Source of the DNA: Holdemanella porci
Lineage (GTDB): Bacteria > Bacillota_I > Bacilli_A > Erysipelotrichales > Erysipelotrichaceae
Direction of reading: 5' to 3'
Assembly: GCF_019052655.1 (NCBI RefSeq)
Contig: NZ_JAHQVB010000085.1
Location: forward strand, 1-6,962
DNA: 6,962 nucleotides
In this document: positions 1-5,435 of the stretch, in pieces
How positions within the stretch are numbered: the first letter of the stretch is position 1
How the letters are laid out: every line of letters begins with the position of its first letter
Notes under the pieces: generated by a model
Seen by the model: only the letters and a program-made list of their open reading frames with translations
What the model was told of the DNA's origin: nothing
Database searches by the model: none
Program-made: the position numbers and the translations under genes

Positions 1-68
1 TTTGTATTTTCAAACTTTTTCATAAAAAATACTTGAATTTTATATAGTTAGCTCCCTTATACAAAAGT

Positions 69-115
69 AAAAAGGCACTTACAGCTCATGTATTTCATGA
101 ACTATAAGCACCTTT
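69..115 (-). terminator. Rho-independent terminator of the MATE gene
   Basis: Read on the minus strand, the arms at 115-96 and 90-71 form a 20-bp stem around a 5-base loop (91-95), followed by a U run (73-69). All 20 positions pair in minus-strand RNA, four of them as G-U wobbles. In plus-strand RNA those four become A-C mismatches, so the hairpin is built for leftward transcription. It starts 42 bases beyond the MATE stop codon. Confidence 0.88.
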
Positions 116-157
116 GCTTTATGTATGAACGTATTTTATTCCGCATGAAACAATTTG

Positions 158-1504
158 TCAACGTTTTTCTGAAGCTTTTTGAAAATTTCTTTCCATGTGA
201 TAATAACTAGGAACCAAGATTATAACAGCACCAATCCATGCCAACACTTCTACAGGATATAGGCCAGCTTTACCAAAATAGATAGGTAGAATCAAAGCTC
301 CAGAGATTCGCATCAATAACTCAAATAAGCCAGATACCATAGGAATAAAGGCATTGGATAAGCCCTGTATAGTAGAACGATAGGCGTGTAACATATATAA
401 AATTGGAAGCCAAACGGTTAAACATCGTAAGAAATTCAATCCATATGTCATTGCTTCATTAGCACCTTCACTTGTTTTTGATATAAAACAAGATAAGAAG
501 AATGGTCCAAAAATCCAAAGTATGATAGAAATCAAGATGGAAGTAGCCAAAGATAATAAAACAACTTTTTTCACACCACTCTTGATACGATCATAACGAT
601 GTGCTCCATAATTTTGTCCCGTATATGTAACCATGGCATAGCCATAAGAAACAGCTGAAATTTCAAGCACTCCATATAGCTTGTTCATAGCTGTAAATCC
701 AGCAAGGAAATAAGTTCCATATCGATTTACGGCACTTGTTAATACCATACCACCAATTGAAATCAAGACATTTTGTAGTGCCATAGGAATTCCTAATCTA
801 AATTGATTTTTATAGTATGTTACGTCCTTACAAATTGATGTAGGCATATATTCTTTTAATTTTAATACATGATATAAACAGAAGCATCCAGCTAGAATTT
901 GTGCAATAACTGTCGCAACACCAGCACCAATGATTCCCCACTCAAATCCCATCACGAATAGTATATCTAAGCCTACGTTAAAAATACTGGCAATAATCAT
1001 GGCTTGTAGTGGTGTTTTAGAATTGCCAAAAGCACGTAAAATGCTAGCAAGTGCATTATAAAACATAGTCGCAAACAAACCGATATAAATAACGTGTGTA
1101 TACGCTAGAGCTCGATCCATAATATCAGCTGGTGTTTTTAATAAAATCAAAATATTTGGCAGAAGCGGATAAATCACGGCTAATAAAACCACTGTTGATA
1201 TAATCGCATTCACAACTAAAGTAGAAATACATTTTTGTACATTACTCTTATCATGAGTACCAAACGCATGAGCTATCGGAATTGAAAAACCTTGGGCAAG
1301 ACCAGTCACGACTGCAATTCCCATCCATGTTAGCCAATCCGAACATCCTATGGCTGCTAACGCCTTCACACCAAGGTGTCTAGAAACAATGATAGTATCA
1401 CAAACTGTATATAGCTGCTGAAATATATTTCCAAGCATTAAAGGTAGAGAAAACAAAAAAATCAACTTTAATTCATTTCCCTTCGTCATATCTTTCACTT
1501 GCAT
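158..1504 (-). CDS. MATE-family multidrug/cation efflux transporter
   Basis: This is a 448-residue integral membrane protein of the MATE (NorM/DinF-like) family, which exports drugs or metabolites in exchange for Na+ or H+. Recognisable features are the N-terminal segment MTKGNELKLI, then a conserved first-helix region (about residues 19-45) with GNIFQQLY, Asp36 and the SRHLG end; LRAFGNSKTPL near 156-166; and TGQNYGA near 295-301 in the second half. About twelve hydrophobic segments in two halves fit the fold, and the length is normal for the family (440-460). The ATG at 1504 is chosen because an AGGAGAGG-like ribosome site lies just upstream and the conserved N-terminus starts here. The frame stays open to 1612, but that extension crosses the nrdI promoter. 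MTKGN, five residues in, is a less likely alternative start. The gene is transcribed alone, divergently from nrdI. The substrate cannot be read from the sequence. Confidence 0.95.
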   Translation of the reverse strand: MQVKDMTKGNELKLIFLFSLPLMLGNIFQQLYTVCDTIIVSRHLGVKALAAIGCSDWLTWMGIAVVTGLAQGFSIPIAHAFGTHDKSNVQKCISTLVVNAIISTVVLLAVIYPLLPNILILLKTPADIMDRALAYTHVIYIGLFATMFYNALASILRAFGNSKTPLQAMIIASIFNVGLDILFVMGFEWGIIGAGVATVIAQILAGCFCLYHVLKLKEYMPTSICKDVTYYKNQFRLGIPMALQNVLISIGGMVLTSAVNRYGTYFLAGFTAMNKLYGVLEISAVSYGYAMVTYTGQNYGAHRYDRIKSGVKKVVLLSLATSILISIILWIFGPFFLSCFISKTSEGANEAMTYGLNFLRCLTVWLPILYMLHAYRSTIQGLSNAFIPMVSGLFELLMRISGALILPIYFGKAGLYPVEVLAWIGAVIILVPSYYHMERNFQKASEKR

Positions 1505-1543
1505 AAAACCTCTCCTATTAAACAAAAATAGTATATCATATAC
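1505..1543 (-). promoter_or_regulatory. MATE promoter (extended -10) and ribosome site
   Basis: On the minus strand TGATATACT (1538-1530) is an extended -10 of the TGnTATAAT kind. The -35 at the right distance (TTTAAG, 1558-1553) is weak, as is common with extended -10 promoters. A start site near 1523 is expected. The ribosome site AGGAGAGG follows, about five bases before the ATG. A perfect 6+1+6 dyad, GTATAT-C-ATATAC (1531-1543), overlaps the -10 and could be an operator, although it is made mostly of A and T. Confidence 0.55.
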
Positions 1544-1561
1544 AATTAATTTCTTAAAAAT

Positions 1562-1617
1562 GTTATTTACAACTAACTGCCTTAGAGTTATACTAATAAC
1601 AGTTAGTTGCACCTAAC
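1562..1617 (+). promoter_or_regulatory. Tandem 16-bp dyad operators, DtxR/IdeR-like
   Basis: Two copies of a dyad are visible: 1562-1577 (GTTATTTACAACTAAC) and 1602-1617 (GTTAGTTGCACCTAAC). They agree at 13 of 16 positions. The second is palindromic at 14 of 16 positions (GTTAG-n-TGCA-n-CTAAC). Their centres are 40 bp apart, close to four helical turns. The first covers the -35, and the second lies just after the predicted start site, an arrangement suited to repression. The TTAG...CTAA ends resemble boxes of the iron-dependent DtxR/IdeR repressor family; assignment to that family is an inference. Confidence 0.6.
1566..1594 (+). promoter_or_regulatory. Sigma-A promoter of nrdI-DUF3793
   Basis: TTTACA (1566-1571) differs from the consensus -35 TTGACA at one position. 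TATACT (1589-1594) differs from TATAAT at one position. The spacer is exactly 17 bases. Transcription should start near 1601, giving a leader of about 35 bases, too short for a riboswitch. Both operator-like dyads flank or overlap this promoter. Confidence 0.75.
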
Positions 1618-1621
1618 TTTT

Positions 1622-1986
1622 AAGGAGGTAAAATCATGAAATATGCATTCGCAAGTCGTACTGGTAATGTGGAAGAAATTATCAGTTCATTAGGTATTGA
1701 TGCATTACGCATCAATGATGGATCTGAGAGCATTGATGAACCATACATCTTATTTACTTATACAGATGGCTATGGGGATGTACCAGCTGAAGTTGAAAAC
1801 TTCTTGATGGCCAATGGCACATTGATTCAAGGTGTTGTCTGCTCCGGAGATACAAATTATGGTGACGCATATTGCCAGGCAGCTAATAAAATCAGTGAAG
1901 ATTATGGTTGTGAAATTTTATATAAAGTAGAAAATTCCGGTACACCTGAAGATATCGAAAACATCAAAAAAGCGATTGGAGCTTAA
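1622..1986 (+). CDS. nrdI: NrdI, class Ib ribonucleotide reductase flavodoxin
   Basis: The coding region itself begins at ATG 1636; the span also includes its near-perfect ribosome site AAGGAGGT (1622-1629, six bases before the ATG). The 116-residue cytoplasmic protein is a small flavodoxin of the NrdI type, which supplies oxidant from FMN to assemble the Mn(III)2-tyrosyl radical in NrdF. Visible features are the FMN phosphate loop SRTGN (7-11), the TYTDGYGDVP loop (41-50), the SGDTNYGD loop (70-77) and SGTPED (101-106). The order and spacing match Bacillus subtilis NrdI (YmaA), recalled as carrying SKTGNVQ, VTYTTNFGQVP and ELSGTSKD. It is shorter than an electron-transfer flavodoxin (about 140-150). 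Unusually, nrdE and nrdF are not beside it; a DUF3793 gene follows after two bases. The tandem dyads at its promoter suggest metal control. A general flavodoxin role is the main alternative. Confidence 0.9.
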
Positions 1987-1988
1987 TT

Positions 1989-2522
1989 ATGCCGAAACAG
2001 CGTTTTGAATCATTATTGGCCAATTATTGTGCACCTGTACTGAAGCAATATAAATATGCCAATATGTTCCACCTTCCAAAAGACGATGATAGTATTCGAT
2101 CATTTATCAAACAATACAATCAACAATTCAATTCAAAAGGGATCTTCTTTATCCTCATAGAACAAGAAACTCAATACACCATTTATGTATACAATTCCAA
2201 ACTTAAAGACTATATTTCCTCAAATGCAGTTCAAAATTTTCTAAAATCCTATCAATACCCAAATACTTTTGAACTGTGTATACAAGAACTCAAAAAAAGA
2301 CTTAACACAAAAAACTTTCCTCATGAAATAGGTGTATTTCTTGGTTATCCCTTAGATGATGTAATTGGATTTATTGAACACAAGCCCTATTACTTAGTCG
2401 GAGATTGGAAGGTCTATCAAAACGTGAATGAGGCTAAAAAGCAATTTGATTTATTTAAACAAACAAAAGAAAAAATGTTGAATCAAATCCATAATGGATA
2501 TGAATTATGTGAAATTCTTTAA
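1989..2522 (+). CDS. DUF3793 family protein
   Basis: This 177-residue protein has no known biochemical function. It is recognised as DUF3793 by the central block FPHEIGVFLGYPLDDVIGF (110-128), the following tryptophan block WKVY (140-143) and the N-terminal NYCAPVL (12-18) with a hydrophobic strand GIFFILIE (51-58). It has no signal peptide or membrane segment and is probably cytoplasmic. The ATG lies two bases after the nrdI stop, with GGAG (1978-1981) inside the end of nrdI as ribosome site, so the two genes are surely co-transcribed and probably translationally coupled. From general knowledge, DUF3793 genes in Firmicutes often neighbour flavodoxin and ferrous-iron uptake genes, so a role in iron or flavin-based redox adaptation is a reasonable inference. 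The C-terminal third is rich in Lys and Gln and probably helical. Confidence 0.88.
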   Translation: MPKQRFESLLANYCAPVLKQYKYANMFHLPKDDDSIRSFIKQYNQQFNSKGIFFILIEQETQYTIYVYNSKLKDYISSNAVQNFLKSYQYPNTFELCIQELKKRLNTKNFPHEIGVFLGYPLDDVIGFIEHKPYYLVGDWKVYQNVNEAKKQFDLFKQTKEKMLNQIHNGYELCEIL

Positions 2523-2605
2523 CAAATATTTATTTTTTCTTCTTTCATCGACCATTTATCGTTTTTTGGTCTATGAATACGTTTAAAAATCATTTAGAAT
2601 GTATA

Positions 2606-2642
2606 TGGTTGAACAAATCCATTTCACATTTTAGTTCAACCA
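2606..2642. repeat. 9-bp inverted repeat next to terminator
   Basis: TGGTTGAAC (2606-2614) and GTTCAACCA (2634-2642) are perfect inverted repeats around a 19-base AT-rich loop. The rightward strand is followed by A, not T, and the leftward strand has no T run after it, so it does not look like an independent terminator. It shares base 2642 with the following hairpin and may protect 3' ends or aid termination. Confidence 0.5.
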
Positions 2643-2674
2643 AAAAAGAGGTATCGCAAAGATATCTCTTTTTT
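2642..2674. terminator. Bidirectional terminator between DUF3793 and M42 genes
   Basis: Arms at 2642-2655 and 2661-2674 form a 14-bp stem around a GCAAA loop, with six A on the left and six T on the right. The single non-Watson-Crick position is a G-U pair in plus-strand RNA but an A-C mismatch in minus-strand RNA, so it favours the rightward transcript a little. It abuts the stop codon of the convergent peptidase gene (2675) and probably ends both transcripts. Its left arm begins where a second, T-poor hairpin (2606-2642) ends. Confidence 0.85.
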
Positions 2675-3706
2675 CTATTCACTTAATACATAAGCCAATG
2701 TTAGACGTGCACAATCCTCAATAGCTTGAACACTCGTTCTTTCATAGCCATGCGAATTCATACAACCAACCCCAAATACAGCAGGCATAATATTGTTTCC
2801 AGCGCGAATCGCCGCTGTAGCATCTGAGCCAAAACGATAATATGTATCTACGCAATAGTTAATATTGTTCGCTTTTGCCAAATTGATGATTTTAGTTGTT
2901 AATCCCCAATCATAAGGAGAATAGTTGTCGCTAGCCCCAATAGAAACTTTCTTTTCAGATCCATGATTATCTGGCCCAATCAAGCCGATATCCAAAGCTA
3001 CATATTCACTCACTTCACTAGGAACATATGCTCCTCCATGGCCAATTTCTTCATAAATAGGAAACGCAAACAAAGTATCATAAGCCGGTGTTAGATTCTC
3101 TTCTTTCAATTGACGCAACACATCAATCACGGCTGCAACCATAGCCTTATCATCAATATGACGTGATTTAATAAAACCAAATTCTGTACGTCTAAAACGT
3201 GGTTCTACACTAATCAAATCCCCATGTTCAATCCCTAAATCATATACATCTTTAGCACAACTAACATCTTCATCCAATAAAATAGCTTCATTAAATTTAT
3301 CACGCTCACGACTTCTCGCATCATCAAATACATGTGTAGAGTGCGACTTACAAATTACCATACCCTCATATGTTTTTCCACTACGAGTGTGAATATAGAC
3401 ATTCTCCCCTTCCACATTATGGAAATTGACTCCACCCAAGTTTTTTACTTCGATCCATCCATTGTCCATCACATGACGAACCTGCATACCAATCGTATCT
3501 AAGTGAGCTCCTACACATACAATCTTACTAGAATCTTTACCTGGTACACGAACATAGGCAGTACGTTTATTATCAAACTCAAGTTCATATCCAAACTTTC
3601 CTACCATCTCCGCTAATTTTTTATGAATTTCAGGATAAAAACCAACCACACTCGGTGTATTGATCAATTCCTCTAAATTTTTTAACATTTCTTCAGTTTT
3701 CACCAT
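2675..3706 (-). CDS. M42 family metallo-aminopeptidase
   Basis: This 343-residue cytoplasmic enzyme belongs to the M42 family (FrvX/YsdC/TET type), dinuclear-metal aminopeptidases that usually form dodecamers and trim peptides. All expected active-site residues are visible: GAHLDTIG (His68 metal ligand, Asp70), HIDDKA (bridging Asp185 or Asp186), YEEIG (catalytic Glu219, metal ligand Glu220), ALDIG (Asp239) and NSHGYE (His319). The length is normal. The ATG at 3706 is chosen because AAGGAAG lies eight bases upstream and the family's N-terminus begins here. The frame is open 43 codons further, giving a false hydrophobic leader that overlaps yaaA on the other strand. The gene stands alone with a TAG stop directly beside the terminator hairpin. 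The precise peptide specificity is unknown. Confidence 0.95.
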   Translation of the reverse strand: MVKTEEMLKNLEELINTPSVVGFYPEIHKKLAEMVGKFGYELEFDNKRTAYVRVPGKDSSKIVCVGAHLDTIGMQVRHVMDNGWIEVKNLGGVNFHNVEGENVYIHTRSGKTYEGMVICKSHSTHVFDDARSRERDKFNEAILLDEDVSCAKDVYDLGIEHGDLISVEPRFRRTEFGFIKSRHIDDKAMVAAVIDVLRQLKEENLTPAYDTLFAFPIYEEIGHGGAYVPSEVSEYVALDIGLIGPDNHGSEKKVSIGASDNYSPYDWGLTTKIINLAKANNINYCVDTYYRFGSDATAAIRAGNNIMPAVFGVGCMNSHGYERTSVQAIEDCARLTLAYVLSE

Positions 3707-3749
3707 AATCTTCACTTCCTTTTCTTGACACCTATTATACAATATTATT
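3707..3749. promoter_or_regulatory. Overlapping divergent promoters for M42 gene and yaaA
   Basis: Only 43 bases separate two divergent start codons. For the peptidase, a perfect minus-strand TATAAT lies at 3739-3734, though no good -35 is seen 17 bases upstream. For yaaA, plus-strand TATTAT (3733-3738) or TACAAT (3738-3743) can act as -10; TTCACT (3711-3716) is a moderate -35 for the first, 16 bases away. The two -10 elements share bases, so RNA polymerase could probably occupy only one direction at a time. The TTGACA at 3725-3730 has no usable -10 before the yaaA start. Confidence 0.55.
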
Positions 3750-4460
3750 ATGAAAATAATTATCTCACCCGCTAAGAAAATGAAAATGATCGATGATATC
3801 AACATAGAGTGTACAACACCCATGTTCTTATCCAAGACAACTGAACTTTTAAATCATATTAAAAGTTTAGACTATTCAGAATTAAAATCTTATTTAAAAT
3901 GTTCAGACACAATTGCCCAAACTACATATGATCAATTCCAAAATATGAGTCTAGAAGAAAATACAACACCAGCCATACTGAGCTATTCTGGCATACAATA
4001 TCAATATATGGCACCCCATGTATTTACAGATGATCAAATCAAATATATTCAAGGGCATCTGTACATTCTTTCTGGATTTTATGGTCTTTTAAAGCCACTG
4101 GATGCGATCACACCCTATCGTTTAGAAATGCAGACAAAATGCCCATTCTCTTTGTATGACTTTTGGAAAGACGATCTTGCCAAACAAATCGATGAACCGA
4201 TTTTAAATCTGGCGAGTGAAGAATATGCCAAAATCATACGAAAATATAAGCCATTGATTGATGTTCGTTTTGTCGAAGAAAATGGTAAAGAAAAAGGTGT
4301 TTATGCCAAGATGGCAAGAGGTGCTATGGTTCGCTATCTTGCCGAAAACAAGATTGAAAACATCAAAGATATTACTCAATTTTCAGATTTAGGATACACT
4401 TTTGATGCGAGTCAAAGCACTGAAAAATTATATATATTCCAAAAAAAGCTATCATCATGA
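3750..4460 (+). CDS. yaaA: YaaA/DUF328 peroxide-stress protein
   Basis: This 236-residue cytoplasmic protein is a YaaA homologue. In Escherichia coli, YaaA is induced by OxyR and lowers damage from free iron during peroxide stress; it has also been described as DNA-binding. Family signatures are the N-terminal MKIIISPAKKM, LSGFYGLLKPLDAITPYRLEM (107-127), NLASEEYAK (153-161) and YAKMARGAMVRYL (185-197). It is slightly shorter than the E. coli protein (about 258). The start is certain: an in-frame TGA lies at 3726-3728 and no other start codon occurs before ATG 3750. There is no G between 3728 and 3749, so no Shine-Dalgarno sequence exists, and the transcript is probably leaderless or nearly so. 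The gene ends inside a terminator palindrome and overlaps the convergent oxidoreductase gene by six bases. Confidence 0.95.
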   Translation: MKIIISPAKKMKMIDDINIECTTPMFLSKTTELLNHIKSLDYSELKSYLKCSDTIAQTTYDQFQNMSLEENTTPAILSYSGIQYQYMAPHVFTDDQIKYIQGHLYILSGFYGLLKPLDAITPYRLEMQTKCPFSLYDFWKDDLAKQIDEPILNLASEEYAKIIRKYKPLIDVRFVEENGKEKGVYAKMARGAMVRYLAENKIENIKDITQFSDLGYTFDASQSTEKLYIFQKKLSS

Positions 4461-4468
4461 TAGCTTTT
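4441..4468. terminator. Bidirectional terminator inside two convergent coding ends
   Basis: Arms AAAAGCTATCA (4444-4454) and TGATAGCTTTT (4458-4468) form a perfect 11-bp stem with a 3-base TCA loop (4455-4457). The plus-strand stop TGA begins the right arm, and the minus-strand stop TGA is the loop itself. The leftward transcript gets a run of seven U (4447-4441); the rightward one gets only four. It therefore serves both yaaA and the oxidoreductase, more strongly the latter. Confidence 0.85.
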
Positions 4469-5435
4469 CTAATAGTTCGACAACCATTTGGGTTTGTTCC
4501 TTATACATTGTATAAGCTTCTTCATCCTTATTTAGGATGATATCCATAAAGTCCTGACACTCATACAACATGTGATTTGGTTGTTCAATACTGATTTTTT
4601 CTTTAGTGTCTGTAGCTTTTTTTCCAATTTGATCCTTTTTAGGCGCATCAAAATACACATCTTTACATACACCACTGCTCGCACCAGAGACAATAATCGT
4701 TCCTTGATCCCCTTGTACATATACTGCATAAGGACTTGAACAATCTTTAGCACCCGTACAAGTTGCGATAAAATCGGGATACTGCATAATAATAATTCCG
4801 CTTGTATCGATGCCGTTGTATCCAACATTTTTAAAATAATGAACCTCATTCGGCTTACCAAACATTCCCGTCACAAAATGTAAATTATATACATTGATAT
4901 CCATTAATGCTCCACCATTGAAAGCTGTATCAAAGGCATTTGTTTGAACATGATCTTTATACTTTTGATACTTCGATGAATATTGTGAGAAATTACACTG
5001 AACCATCTTGATATTTCCGCAATTCGACATATTTTCTTTAATAATTTTATAATTTGGTAAATGCACATTTGTGATGGCTTCAAAAATATAGACACCCTTT
5101 TTTTCTGCTATTTCAAATAGTTCATTACACTCTTTTAAAGTTGGCGTAAATGGTTTTTCATTAATAACATGCTTCTTATGTTCCAACGCCATTTTTGATT
5201 GTGAATAATGTAAAGAGTTTGGACTTGCCACATAAACAATATCCACATTTTCATCATTCAACATTTCTTCCATGTCCGTGTAATACTTTTGAATCCCATG
5301 TTTTTCGGCAAATTCTTTAGCACGCTTCTCCGTTCTAGAATATACACAATATAAATTGTATCGACCATCTAAACGCATAGCTTCAATCATGCGCTCTACT
5401 ATAACACCAGAGCCAATCGTTGCGACATTCATCAT
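4455..5435 (-). CDS. Gfo/Idh/MocA family NAD(P)-dependent oxidoreductase
   Basis: This 326-residue cytoplasmic enzyme has the two-domain layout of the family. Its N-terminal Rossmann fold shows ATIGSGVI (residues 5-12), VYSRTEKRA (31-39) and the nucleotide-site ASPNSLH (70-76). The signature EKP (93-95) carries the likely catalytic Lys94. The C-terminal substrate domain has GGALMDINVYNLHF (174-187) with Asp179 and His186. Family members oxidise or reduce sugars, inositols or related compounds with NAD(P); the substrate cannot be deduced. AAAGGAG lies seven bases before ATG 5435, favouring this start over the second Met. That ATG overlaps the stop of the upstream histidine-kinase gene (ATGA), so translation is probably coupled. 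It is the last gene of the operon and ends in the terminator palindrome. Confidence 0.93.
   Translation of the reverse strand: MMNVATIGSGVIVERMIEAMRLDGRYNLYCVYSRTEKRAKEFAEKHGIQKYYTDMEEMLNDENVDIVYVASPNSLHYSQSKMALEHKKHVINEKPFTPTLKECNELFEIAEKKGVYIFEAITNVHLPNYKIIKENMSNCGNIKMVQCNFSQYSSKYQKYKDHVQTNAFDTAFNGGALMDINVYNLHFVTGMFGKPNEVHYFKNVGYNGIDTSGIIIMQYPDFIATCTGAKDCSSPYAVYVQGDQGTIIVSGASSGVCKDVYFDAPKKDQIGKKATDTKEKISIEQPNHMLYECQDFMDIILNKDEEAYTMYKEQTQMVVELLEKLS

Noticed and set aside
1..68. Left edge of the window.
   Set aside because: AT-rich, with no supportable gene, RNA or clear promoter; too short to say more.
1505..1612. In-frame N-terminal extension of the MATE gene by 36 codons.
   Set aside because: It lacks the family's N-terminus and a ribosome site and would cover the nrdI promoter; the ATG at 1504 has a good ribosome site.
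1600..1635. FMN or other riboswitch in the nrdI leader.
   Set aside because: The predicted leader is only about 35 bases, too short for a known flavin riboswitch, and no conserved core is seen.
2547..2575. Possible hairpin GACCA...TGGTC after DUF3793.
   Set aside because: Only five contiguous pairs, a 12-base loop and no T run after the stem; the hairpin at 2642-2674 is a far better terminator.
3725..3730. Consensus TTGACA as the yaaA -35.
   Set aside because: A 16-18-base spacer would put the -10 inside the yaaA start, losing the conserved MKIIISPAK N-terminus.
3707..3835. In-frame extension of the M42 peptidase by 43 codons, giving a hydrophobic leader.
   Set aside because: It overlaps the conserved start of yaaA on the other strand, and M42 enzymes are cytoplasmic; ATG 3706 has a ribosome site.
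4532..5095. Two open frames on the minus strand (4532-4861 and 4904-5095).
   Set aside because: They are out-of-frame shadows of the oxidoreductase gene, with no domain content or ribosome site.
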